Assembly (NCBI GenBank): GCA_025934455.1
Contig: JAICYA010000148.1
Coordinates: 1-5,694, forward strand
Direction of reading: 5' to 3'
DNA length: 5,694 nucleotides
Origin: Rudaea sp.
GTDB lineage: Bacteria; Pseudomonadota; Gammaproteobacteria; Xanthomonadales; Rhodanobacteraceae
Shown here: in pieces, positions 1 through 5,694 of the stretch
Numbering within the stretch: the first letter of the stretch is position 1
Layout of the letters: each line of letters starts with the position of its first letter
Translations under genes and position numbers: made by a program
The notes under the pieces: generated by a model
Database searches by the model: none
Told to the model about the DNA's origin: nothing
Seen by the model: only the letters and a program-made list of their open reading frames with translations

Positions 1-257
1 CGCTCACTTCGCCGGTGCGCAACACCGAAGAACAGATACTGGCCGTGCTGCGCGGCATCCGTGCACCGGTCGCGCTGGTTTTGGCCGAGCCCGAGCAGCC
101 CTACATGCCGCGCGCGGCGATGGACCGGCGCATCGCGCAGGTACAGGACATCCAGGTACGGCGCATCGCCGGCACGCACCACTTGCACATGGAAGACGCG
201 CCGGCAGTCGCGGCGCAATTGCTGCGCTTTCGCGCGGCGAAAATCCAAGACCCCTAA
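1..257 (+). CDS. Alpha/beta hydrolase, C-terminal end only (5'-truncated by the window)
   Basis: The reading frame is open from the first complete codon (position 3) to a TAA at 255-257, giving about 84 residues. The GTG at 15 is very unlikely to be the true start because the frame continues upstream off the window. The visible part looks like the last third of an alpha/beta-fold hydrolase. A segment reading RGIRAPVALVLAEPEQPY resembles the late core strand followed by the loop that often carries or follows the catalytic acid. The motif GTHHLHMEDAPAVA resembles the G-x-HH-x-H-[ML]-E signature around the catalytic histidine, followed by the final helix (AAQLLRF). The nucleophile elbow (G-x-S-x-G) lies outside the window, so the catalytic triad cannot be checked and no substrate can be assigned. 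Its stop overlaps the stop of the opposing metallopeptidase gene. The fold call is fairly secure; the specific activity is unknown. Confidence 0.75.
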   Translation, partial: LTSPVRNTEEQILAVLRGIRAPVALVLAEPEQPYMPRAAMDRRIAQVQDIQVRRIAGTHHLHMEDAPAVAAQLLRFRAAKIQDP

Positions 258-1018
258 GGCGCGATCAACCGTGCCAACTCTGCCTTCAGCGCCTGCCCGC
301 TGGCCTTGAGCCAGTCGCGCTGCGTCTGCCAATCCGGGTCGAGCGAGCCGACCAGATCCCAGAAGCGCGGCGAATGGTTGCGCACGCGCAGGTGACACAA
401 CTCGTGCACGACCACGTAGCGCAACGCTTCGGGTGGCGCTAGCGCCAGGGCGAGGTCGAGGGTGACGCGATCGCGTGTGTCGAGACTGCCCCACAAACTC
501 TTGAGCGGCTTGATGCGAATGCCGCTCGGAGCGCGGCCGAGGTCCAGCGTGTAACGCGCCAGATGCCGCGATACGTCGCGGCGGATCTGCGCGTGCAAGA
601 AGGAATGCAACAACCCGCGCGCGGCGGTCAGCGTCTGTTTGTTGTGCGGCTTGGGCAGCGCCAGGATCAGGCGCTCGTCGGACAGCTCGATGTGCGGATA
701 GGCGCCGTCGCGCCACTGCAGGCGCGTGGTCTCTCCGCGCAAAGGCAACACGGTCGGCACGCCGGGTTTGAGCGCTGGCGGCAGTGAGGCCCCATCCTGC
801 AACTCATCGAGTTTGCGTTCCAGCCAGTTCGCGTGCTTGCGCAGGAACGCGAACACCTGCGCCGGATGCGTGCCCTGTGGATACGACACCTGCGCGCCGC
901 CGGAGGTGACGGTCAGGCGCAGGCGGCGTGCGCGCGGATGCGCGCGGCGCAGCACCTTGATGGTTTCGCCATCGGGCGTGGCCAGTTCCAGATAATTTTG
1001 GTTTTCCGCGACGGTCAT
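254..1018 (-). CDS. YgjP-like (DUF45) zinc metallopeptidase family protein
   Basis: The product is 254 residues from an ATG at 1018 to a TAG at 256-254. It matches the YgjP/DUF45 (SprT/WLM-like, M48-related) metallopeptidase family. The zinc-binding motif is HELCH at residues 205-209 in the context YVVVHELCHLRVRNHSPRFW, where H205, H209 and probably H215 bind zinc and E206 is the catalytic base. A preceding strand reads LWGSLDTRDRVTLDLAL (about 175-191), where the family usually has WGSC; leucine replaces that cysteine here. The N-terminal half has the strand-rich layout of the family, including RRLRLTV at 31-37. There is no signal peptide or membrane segment, so it is probably cytoplasmic. 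The physiological substrate of this family is not established. A GTG at 1081 would add 21 residues but would overlap the end of rdgC by 34 bases. I prefer the ATG, which has a GGGA eight bases upstream. It is probably the last gene of a ttcA-rdgC operon. Confidence 0.88.
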   Translation of the reverse strand: MTVAENQNYLELATPDGETIKVLRRAHPRARRLRLTVTSGGAQVSYPQGTHPAQVFAFLRKHANWLERKLDELQDGASLPPALKPGVPTVLPLRGETTRLQWRDGAYPHIELSDERLILALPKPHNKQTLTAARGLLHSFLHAQIRRDVSRHLARYTLDLGRAPSGIRIKPLKSLWGSLDTRDRVTLDLALALAPPEALRYVVVHELCHLRVRNHSPRFWDLVGSLDPDWQTQRDWLKASGQALKAELARLIAP

Positions 1019-1047
1019 GATGCAGTTCCCGCCCCGGATGCGCCTTG

Positions 1048-1965
1048 CTATCTGTCGTCCGGCCGGGGCAAACCGAACCACTCTTCCAGTTTCAGCAACA
1101 GGCGCTCCAACTCCAGTGTCATCAGGGCGAAGGTGGCGTCTATGTCGCCGGCTTCCGTGTCGCGTCCGGAAGCCTCCAGTTCGTCCTGCACTACATCGAG
1201 AAAGCGCAGCTTGCGCACGGCGAGATCCTCGCCGAGGGTGAAGCTCAAACGCTCCTCGAAGGTCAAACCGAGAGCGAACGCCTGCTTGCCACTCTTCAGA
1301 TGCTCGCGCACTTCGTCGGTTTCAAGGTCCTGGCGGCGGCAGCGCACCACGGCGCCGGATTCGGCCGGGTCACGCAGTTCGCATTCGTCGCCCAGGACCA
1401 GACCTGCAGGTAGCTTGCCATGGATCAGCCAGTCCGTCATCAGCCGTCGAGGGGATTCCTCCGCTGCCATCGGTACTGCCGGAAAACTGCCAAGTGCTTG
1501 ACGCAATTGACTTAATGCTTCTTCAGCGGATTTCCGGCTCGCGGTGTCAAGAACGGCAAAGCCGGATTTTAGCGACAGATAGCAAGCAGTTCGCGACATT
1601 TTCGTAAAGGTGCGCGGTAAAAGATCGGTCAGGATCTCGTCCTTCAGGCGCTTGCGCTCCTTGGAGCCGACCTTTCTGCCGTCTTTTTCGGTTATCTTCT
1701 TCAAACGTGCAGACAATTCATCGTTTACGACAGAATTCGGCAACAAACGTCGCTCGCTGGCGATATTCAGCAGGATAAAGTCGCCGACCTTGCGAGTCAG
1801 AACTTCCTCGTCCCGGCCGAACGGCGAGATGAATCCTTGCGTTGCCAGTTCCAGCGGTCCCGGCGCGCGCAGCCGGTGCTGGGCGAGTTTGTCTTCCAGC
1901 GATTTGAGCGACTTGGCGGTTTTTTCGGAGAAACGAAACAGCGTGAGGTTGCGAAACCACATCAT
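1048..1965 (-). CDS. rdgC: Recombination-associated protein RdgC
   Basis: The product is 305 residues, against about 303 for E. coli RdgC. RdgC forms a ring-shaped dimer that binds double-stranded DNA without sequence specificity and limits RecA-driven strand exchange. It acts on the nucleoid. The N-terminus MMWFRNLTLFRF matches the family opening MLWFKNL. The segment ATQGFISPFG (41-50) and the block GLVLGDECELRDP (188-200) are family landmarks, followed by VRCRRQDL and an acidic C-terminal third. A lysine/arginine-rich stretch at about residues 89-110 corresponds to the basic region of the E. coli protein. ATGs occur at 1974, 1965 and 1962. I chose 1965 because it aligns with the E. coli start; none of the three has a strong Shine-Dalgarno. 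The gene lies 27 bases after ttcA and 29 bases before the metallopeptidase gene. The N-terminal half is notably AT-richer than its neighbours. Confidence 0.95.
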   Translation of the reverse strand: MMWFRNLTLFRFSEKTAKSLKSLEDKLAQHRLRAPGPLELATQGFISPFGRDEEVLTRKVGDFILLNIASERRLLPNSVVNDELSARLKKITEKDGRKVGSKERKRLKDEILTDLLPRTFTKMSRTACYLSLKSGFAVLDTASRKSAEEALSQLRQALGSFPAVPMAAEESPRRLMTDWLIHGKLPAGLVLGDECELRDPAESGAVVRCRRQDLETDEVREHLKSGKQAFALGLTFEERLSFTLGEDLAVRKLRFLDVVQDELEASGRDTEAGDIDATFALMTLELERLLLKLEEWFGLPRPDDR

Positions 1966-1992
1966 GCGAAGCATCCGGAGAATGGGAAGAAG

Positions 1993-2850
1993 TTAATCGG
2001 CGGCGGTGCCGTTGCCGAGCAGCCAGTCGGACTGATCGGCACGTTCGGCCGAGCGGCTGCCGAGTCCGGCGAAGTCGAACAGGTCGCGATCGGCGAGCTG
2101 TGAGGGCGCGATCTCGCCGATGCCGCGAAAGACATTTTCGATGCGCCCGGGCGTCTTGCGCTCCCAGTCGGCGAGCATCTGCTTGATCGCCTTGCGCTGC
2201 AGGGTTTCCTGCGAGCCGCACAGGTTGCACGGCATGATCGGAAAACCCTGCTGCTGCGCATACTCGGCGATGTCGTCTTCCTTGCAATAGGCGAGCGGGC
2301 GGATCACCACGTGCTTGCCGTCGTCGGAGAGCAGCTTCGGCGGCATCGCCTTCAGCGTCGCGTGATGGAAAAGATTCAGGAACAGGGTTTCGACGATGTC
2401 GTCGCGATGGTGGCCGAGCGCAATCTTGGTGAAGCCCTCGCGCTCGGCGAAGCTGTACAGCGAACCGCGACGCAGTCGCGAGCACAAGCCGCACATCGTC
2501 TTGCCTTCCGGTACCACGCGCTTGACCACGCTGTAGGTGTCTTGTTCCAGGATCCGGAACGGCATGTCGATGGATTTCAGGTACGCCGGCAGGACGTCTG
2601 CATCGTAGCCCGGCTGTTTCTGATCCAGATGCACGGCGACGAGTTCGAAGCGCACCGGCGCCTTGGCCTGCAACTGGCGCAGCAGTGCGAGCAGGGTGTA
2701 CGAATCCTTGCCGCCGGACAGGCACACCATGATGCGGTCGCCGTCCTCGATCATGTTGAAATCGGCGATCGCCTGCCCGCACTGACGGCGCAGGCGTTTG
2801 GCCAGCTTGTTCGTATCGATCTCGTGTTTGCGTGCGGCGGAGGCGGACAT
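1993..2850 (-). CDS. ttcA: tRNA 2-thiocytidine(32) synthetase TtcA
   Basis: The product is 285 residues, a PP-loop ATPase with an iron-sulfur cluster that thiolates cytidine 32 in the anticodon loop of certain tRNAs, in the cytoplasm. The ATP pyrophosphatase P-loop is SGGKDS at residues 45-50, followed by [10 protein letters not shown] (72-81). The cluster-binding cysteines lie in [13 protein letters not shown] (C120 and C123) and in [12 protein letters not shown] (C208/C211). The segment [16 protein letters not shown] (146-161) is also diagnostic. The frame stays open another 1.5 kb upstream, but that part is antisense to uvrD. The family N-terminus begins close to the ATG at 2850 ([20 protein letters not shown]), so I take that start. 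There is no clear Shine-Dalgarno. It is transcribed divergently from uvrD and is probably the first gene of a ttcA-rdgC-metallopeptidase operon. Confidence 0.96.
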   Translation of the reverse strand: MSASAARKHEIDTNKLAKRLRRQCGQAIADFNMIEDGDRIMVCLSGGKDSYTLLALLRQLQAKAPVRFELVAVHLDQKQPGYDADVLPAYLKSIDMPFRILEQDTYSVVKRVVPEGKTMCGLCSRLRRGSLYSFAEREGFTKIALGHHRDDIVETLFLNLFHHATLKAMPPKLLSDDGKHVVIRPLAYCKEDDIAEYAQQQGFPIMPCNLCGSQETLQRKAIKQMLADWERKTPGRIENVFRGIGEIAPSQLADRDLFDFAGLGSRSAERADQSDWLLGNGTAAD

Positions 2851-2904
2851 GGCGGACGGAAAAATTCGGGCCGTGCATTCTACGCCGAACGCTACAATGC
2901 GCGG
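2851..2904. promoter_or_regulatory. Divergent ttcA / uvrD promoter region
   Basis: These 54 bases are all that separates the two divergent start codons, and they are AT-richer than the flanking genes. On the minus strand TAGAAT (2882-2877) is a 5/6 match to a sigma-70 -10 element. It would start ttcA mRNA near 2870, leaving a leader of about 20 bases. On the plus strand TACAAT (2893-2898) is also a 5/6 match and would start uvrD mRNA at about 2905. Neither has a good -35 at 16-18 bases spacing. The two hexamers with their following GC form an imperfect inverted repeat, GCATTCTA (2875-2882) and TACAATGC (2893-2900), matching at 7 of 8 positions across a 10-base spacer. No CTG-N10-CAG LexA-type box is present. 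That some promoter lies here is likely from gene layout; the exact elements are inferred. Confidence 0.5.
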
Positions 2905-5082
2905 ATGGATGTCTCGCACTTGTTGGACGGACTCAATCCCGCGCAACGCGAAGCGGTCAGCGCGCCGCCGGGGCATTACCTCGTGCTTGCCGGTGCGGGC
3001 TCGGGCAAGACGCGCGTGCTCACGCATCGCATCGCCTGGCTGCTCGAAGTCGAGCACGCCTCGCCGTGGTCGATCCTGGCGGTCACGTTCACGAACAAGG
3101 CTGCGGGCGAAATGCGTGCGCGCGCCGATACGTTGATCGCGCAGGGAACGCGCGGACTTTCCATCGGCACCTTCCACGGCATCGCGCATCGGCTGCTGCG
3201 CCAGCATTGGCGTGAAGCGAAATTGCCCGAGACGTTCCAGATTCTCGACAGCGACGATCAGCAGCGTCTGCTCAAGCGCACGATCGCGGGGCTGGGTCTG
3301 GACGAATCGCGTTTCCCGCCGCGCCAGGCCGCGTGGTTCGTCAACACCGCCAAGGACGAAGGCAAGCGGCCGGATGCTTTCCACAGCGAACACAATCCGC
3401 TGACGAAAACGCTGATCGACATCTATCGCGCCTACGAGCAGGCCTGCCAGCGTTCGGGGCTGGTCGATTTCGCGGAATTGCTCTTGCGCGCGCATGAGCT
3501 GTGGCTCAACGATGACGCGCTGCTTGCACATTACCGCGAACGCTGGCGGCATCTGCTGGTCGACGAGTTCCAGGACACCAACACGATCCAGTATGCGTGG
3601 ATTCGCGTGCTCGCGGGCACGACCGGACAGGTTTTCGTGGTCGGCGACGACGATCAGGCCATCTACGGCTGGCGCGGTGCGCGCGTGGAAAACGTGCAGC
3701 ATTTCCTGCGCGATTTTCCCGGCGCCAAAACCATTCGTCTCGAACAGAACTACCGCTCCACCGGCAACATTCTCAATGCGGCGAACGCGATCATCGCGAA
3801 CAATCCGCAGCGCCTGGGCAAGAAGCTGTGGACGGCGGGCGAAGCCGGCGCAGCGATCGCTTTGTATGCCGCTTACAACGAACAGGACGAGGCGCGCTTC
3901 GTCGTCGAGCGCATCCGCGAACATGTGCAGCACGGCGGCAAGGCCAGCGATTGCGCGATCCTGTACCGCTCCAACGCGCAGTCGCGCAACTTCGAGGAAC
4001 AACTGATCCAGCACGACATCCGCTACCGCGTGTATGGCGGTCAGCGCTTCTTCGACCGCGCGGAAATCAAGGACGCACTGGCCTATCTGCGCCTCGTCGC
4101 CAACCGCAACGACGACGCGGCGTTCGAGCGTGCCGTGAACACGCCGCCGCGCGGAATCGGCGAACGCACGCTGGATACCTTGCGCCAGCGCGCACGCGCC
4201 ACGAATGCGTCGATGTGGGACGCGACTCAGACCGAAGCGGCCGGTGCGGCACTGGCTGGGCGCGCGAAGAATGCGCTGCGTGCGTTTCTCGATCTGATCG
4301 ACGCATTGGAAAGATCTTGCGCGGGAGGCGATGCGCCGCTGGCGTTGTCCGAGCAGATCGATCACGCGATTCAGCAATCCGGTCTGCGCGATTACTACGA
4401 AGCAGACTCACGCGGTAATGCCGAATCGCGTGTGGAAAACCTCGACGAACTGGTCAACGTCGCCAGCCGTTTCGAGCGCAATGCCGAAGACATTGAGGCG
4501 GGATTTTCCGAACTCGTCGCCTTTCTCGCCCACGCCGCGCTCGAAGCCGGTGAAAGCCAGGGCGAGGCCTGGGAAGACTGCGTGCAGCTCATGACCTTGC
4601 ACTCGGCGAAAGGCCTGGAATTTCCCGTCGTGTTCCTCGCCGGTCTCGAAGACGGATTGTTCCCGAGCCAGAAATCGCTGGACGAACCCGGACGCCTGGA
4701 AGAAGAACGGCGGCTGGCCTACGTCGGCATCACGCGCGCGCGGCAGACGCTGATCCTGAGTTACGCCGAATCGCGTCGCCTGCACGGATCGGAAACCTAC
4801 AACCGGCCTTCGCGCTTCCTGCACGAACTGCCGCGCGAATTGCTGCACGAGGTGCGCCCGCGCGTGCAGGTGTCGCGGCCGATGTATGCGGGGCGTTTCG
4901 TCGACGATGGCGGCGACGCCATGCCGCTCAAGCTCGGCCAGCATGTGCGCCACGCCAATTTCGGCGACGGCGTCGTGATCGACGCGGAAGGTGCGGGCGC
5001 ACACGCGCGCGTGCAGGTCAATTTCGAGAATGCCGGCGCGAAGTGGCTGGTCGTGGCCTACGCACACTTGACGCCGTTGTGA
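2905..5082 (+). CDS. uvrD: DNA helicase II UvrD
   Basis: The product is 725 residues, against 720 for E. coli UvrD, and is nearly collinear with it. It is a superfamily 1A 3'-5' helicase that removes the UvrABC-incised oligonucleotide in excision repair, unwinds DNA in mismatch repair and strips RecA filaments. All core motifs are present. They are the Walker A AGAGSGKT (29-36, K35), [10 protein letters not shown] (61-70), the Walker [11 protein letters not shown] (217-226, D220/E221), [15 protein letters not shown] (245-259), LEQNYRS (279-285), [12 protein letters not shown] (563-574) and [13 protein letters not shown] (600-612). The C-terminal [16 protein letters not shown] onward (from about 676) is the Tudor-like domain that contacts RNA polymerase. 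The start [18 protein letters not shown] aligns with E. coli MDVSYLLDSLN. No in-frame start codon lies between it and the intergenic region, and the 198 open codons upstream are antisense to ttcA. There is no Shine-Dalgarno before the ATG. Confidence 0.98.
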   Translation: MDVSHLLDGLNPAQREAVSAPPGHYLVLAGAGSGKTRVLTHRIAWLLEVEHASPWSILAVTFTNKAAGEMRARADTLIAQGTRGLSIGTFHGIAHRLLRQHWREAKLPETFQILDSDDQQRLLKRTIAGLGLDESRFPPRQAAWFVNTAKDEGKRPDAFHSEHNPLTKTLIDIYRAYEQACQRSGLVDFAELLLRAHELWLNDDALLAHYRERWRHLLVDEFQDTNTIQYAWIRVLAGTTGQVFVVGDDDQAIYGWRGARVENVQHFLRDFPGAKTIRLEQNYRSTGNILNAANAIIANNPQRLGKKLWTAGEAGAAIALYAAYNEQDEARFVVERIREHVQHGGKASDCAILYRSNAQSRNFEEQLIQHDIRYRVYGGQRFFDRAEIKDALAYLRLVANRNDDAAFERAVNTPPRGIGERTLDTLRQRARATNASMWDATQTEAAGAALAGRAKNALRAFLDLIDALERSCAGGDAPLALSEQIDHAIQQSGLRDYYEADSRGNAESRVENLDELVNVASRFERNAEDIEAGFSELVAFLAHAALEAGESQGEAWEDCVQLMTLHSAKGLEFPVVFLAGLEDGLFPSQKSLDEPGRLEEERRLAYVGITRARQTLILSYAESRRLHGSETYNRPSRFLHELPRELLHEVRPRVQVSRPMYAGRFVDDGGDAMPLKLGQHVRHANFGDGVVIDAEGAGAHARVQVNFENAGAKWLVVAYAHLTPL

Positions 5083-5106
5083 AGACGAAGATGCATCGCA
5101 GAACGG

Positions 5107-5112
5107 TATACT
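5107..5112 (+). promoter_or_regulatory. Possible -10 element for lptM-dapF
   Basis: TATACT matches the sigma-70 -10 consensus at five of six positions. It would place the transcript start near 5119, giving a leader of about 22 bases before the lptM ATG that includes its Shine-Dalgarno. No convincing -35 is seen at 16-18 bases upstream (about 5083-5090). A TTGACG at 5068-5073, inside the end of uvrD, is too far from it. Because uvrD ends only 58 bases before lptM and no terminator is visible between them, read-through from uvrD may also supply lptM-dapF. Confidence 0.35.
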
Positions 5113-5129
5113 TGCGAACATGAAATCGC

Positions 5130-5134
5130 AGGAG
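5130..5134 (+). promoter_or_regulatory. Shine-Dalgarno of lptM
   Basis: AGGAG lies six bases before the ATG at 5141. It is the strongest ribosome binding site in the window. It decides the lptM start against the in-frame ATG at 5120, which lies upstream of it and has no such site of its own. Confidence 0.8.
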
Positions 5135-5140
5135 ACCGCC

Positions 5141-5305
5141 ATGCGCCGAATTCATTTCATCATTGTCTTGCTGGCGCTCTGCGCCGCCCTTGCCGGTTGT
5201 GGCAACAAGGGCCCGCTCGTGCTGCCGGACCAGAAATCGCAGACCCAGCCGCAACAACCTGCGGCAACGCCCGCCCAGCCGACCCAGGATTCCGGCAAGC
5301 AGTGA
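5141..5305 (+). CDS. lptM: Small outer-membrane lipoprotein LptM (YifL family)
   Basis: The product is 54 residues, slightly shorter than E. coli LptM (YifL, 67). It begins with a lipoprotein signal peptide: MRR, a hydrophobic core (IIVLLALCAALA) and the lipobox LAGC with the acylated cysteine at C20. The mature protein starts CGNKGPLVLP, matching the family signature GCGxKGPLxxP. The remaining 25 residues are rich in Gln, Pro and Thr, as is usual for these tails. Residue +2 is glycine, not the aspartate that holds lipoproteins in the inner membrane, so outer-membrane sorting is expected. LptM in E. coli assists oxidative maturation of the LPS translocon LptD/LptE; that role is carried over by family. 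An ATG at 5120 would add seven residues, but AGGAG before 5141 favours the shorter form. Its stop overlaps the dapF start. The lptM-dapF pairing is the same in E. coli. Confidence 0.88.
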   Translation: MRRIHFIIVLLALCAALAGCGNKGPLVLPDQKSQTQPQQPAATPAQPTQDSGKQ

Positions 5306-5694
5306 AGTTGCGCTTCGCCAAGATGCACGGCATCGGCAACGATTTCGTGATCGTGGATTGCCGCACGCAACCGTTCTCCCTGTCGCCCGCACAGATCGCG
5401 AAGATCGGTGACCGCCATTTCGGCGTCGGCTTCGATCAGCTGCTGACCATCGAATCGGCGCCGGATTCCACGAGCGCATTTCGCTACGGCATCTACAACA
5501 TCGACGGCTCGCGCGCCATGCAGTGTGGCAATGGCGTGCGTTGCGTCGCCGCGTGGCTGCGCCGTGCCGGCGCGCTCGGTGCGGGCATGACGCGGCTGCA
5601 AAGCCCCTCCGGCCCGGTCGCGGTGGAATTGCTCGATGACGACGACGTGCGCGTGAACATGGGCGTGCCGCGTTTCGCGCCGGAACAGGTTCCA
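5302..5694 (+). CDS. dapF: Diaminopimelate epimerase DapF (3'-truncated by the window)
   Basis: The first 131 residues are visible; the family is about 275 long. DapF interconverts LL- and meso-diaminopimelate in the cytoplasm, supplying lysine and peptidoglycan synthesis by a cofactor-free two-cysteine mechanism. The N-terminus reads FAKMHGIGNDFVIVD (N13 and F15 in the substrate pocket). It is followed by DRHFGVGFDQLL and then NIDGSRAMQCGNGVRC, where C75 is the first catalytic cysteine, equivalent to E. coli C73. The second catalytic cysteine lies beyond the window. Most family members have NADGS followed by an acidic or small residue, so NIDGSR is a mild variant. The start is the GTG at 5302, which overlaps the lptM TGA as GTGA and suggests translational coupling; the N-terminus VKLRFAKMHG fits the family. 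A TTG at 5308 would give a start aligned with E. coli MQFSKMHG and cannot be excluded. The frame is intact to the last base. Confidence 0.96.
   Translation, partial: MKLRFAKMHGIGNDFVIVDCRTQPFSLSPAQIAKIGDRHFGVGFDQLLTIESAPDSTSAFRYGIYNIDGSRAMQCGNGVRCVAAWLRRAGALGAGMTRLQSPSGPVAVELLDDDDVRVNMGVPRFAPEQVP

Noticed and set aside
1019..1081. GTG at 1081 as the start of the YgjP-like gene
   Set aside because: It would overlap the end of rdgC by 34 bases and add 21 basic residues that do not look like a family N-terminus. The ATG at 1018 has a plausible upstream GGGA.
833..1501. 222-codon plus-strand open frame
   Set aside because: It lies antisense to the metallopeptidase gene and rdgC, is Ser/Arg-rich, and shows no domain.
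1718..2878. 386-codon minus-strand open frame over ttcA and the start of rdgC
   Set aside because: It is out of frame with both proteins, reads as low-complexity Arg/Ala sequence, and overlaps two genes with secure family matches.
2311..2904. Open plus-strand frame of 198 codons in front of the uvrD ATG
   Set aside because: It is antisense to ttcA, and the E. coli UvrD N-terminus aligns exactly with the ATG at 2905.
2851..4377. Long open frame on the minus strand continuing 1.5 kb upstream of the ttcA start
   Set aside because: It is antisense to uvrD, has arginine/alanine-rich composition with no recognisable domain, and the family N-terminus of TtcA begins at 2850. Open antisense frames are common in GC-rich genes.
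5120..5140. ATG at 5120 as the lptM start
   Set aside because: It would place seven extra polar residues (MKSQETA) before the signal peptide, and the AGGAG at 5130-5134 is spaced correctly for 5141. The likely transcript start at about 5119 also leaves no leader for 5120.
5083..5140. Terminator between uvrD and lptM
   Set aside because: Only the short palindrome GATGCATC (5090-5097) is present, without a GC-rich stem or T-run, so no intrinsic terminator is supported.
4408..5142. 244-codon minus-strand open frame opposite the uvrD 3' half
   Set aside because: The opposite strand encodes conserved helicase motifs and the Tudor-like domain; the antisense product has no recognisable feature.
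1..5694. A new defence, mobile or RNA-based system
   Set aside because: All coding capacity is explained by conserved housekeeping genes. Gaps between genes are under 60 bases, and there are no repeats, integrase or transposase motifs, or tRNA-like structures that I could see.

Overview
The window is a compact stretch of chromosomal housekeeping genes from a GC-rich gammaproteobacterium. The order Xanthomonadales (Xanthomonadaceae or Rhodanobacteraceae type) is the most likely source. This rests on close similarity to the gammaproteobacterial UvrD, RdgC, TtcA, LptM and DapF families, on GC-rich codon use, and on a ttcA-rdgC-metallopeptidase grouping that I recall from that order. No database search was run, so the taxon is an inference. 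I see no mobile element, CRISPR array, RNA gene or prophage.

Left part: the window opens inside the 3' end of a plus-strand alpha/beta hydrolase gene (to 257). Its stop codon interlocks tail-to-tail with that of a minus-strand gene. Three minus-strand genes then read leftward in the order ttcA (2850-1993), rdgC (1965-1048) and a YgjP-like zinc metallopeptidase gene (1018-254). The gaps between them are only 27 and 29 bases, so they look like one operon. They encode a tRNA 2-thiolation enzyme, a RecA-antagonising DNA-binding protein and a predicted metallopeptidase.

Centre: a 54-base divergent intergenic region (2851-2904) separates ttcA from uvrD. It carries two oppositely oriented -10-like hexamers that form the arms of an imperfect palindrome. 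The uvrD -10 lies so close to the ATG that a leaderless mRNA is plausible.

Right part: uvrD (2905-5082) is a complete helicase II gene. After 58 bases comes lptM (5141-5305), a small outer-membrane lipoprotein gene with a clear Shine-Dalgarno and an upstream -10. Its stop codon overlaps the GTG start of dapF (5302 to the window end, truncated), which encodes diaminopimelate epimerase.

Working together: uvrD and rdgC both limit RecA activity and sit on either side of ttcA. The lptM-dapF pair joins an envelope-assembly lipoprotein to meso-diaminopimelate and lysine synthesis. In E. coli the related cluster is lptM-dapF-yigA-xerC-yigB-uvrD. Here uvrD lies upstream of lptM-dapF, so the same linkage appears in a different order. 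Nothing here looks like a new defence or mobile system. The items worth checking are the regulatory layout between ttcA and uvrD, the rearranged cluster, and the tightly packed gene boundaries.
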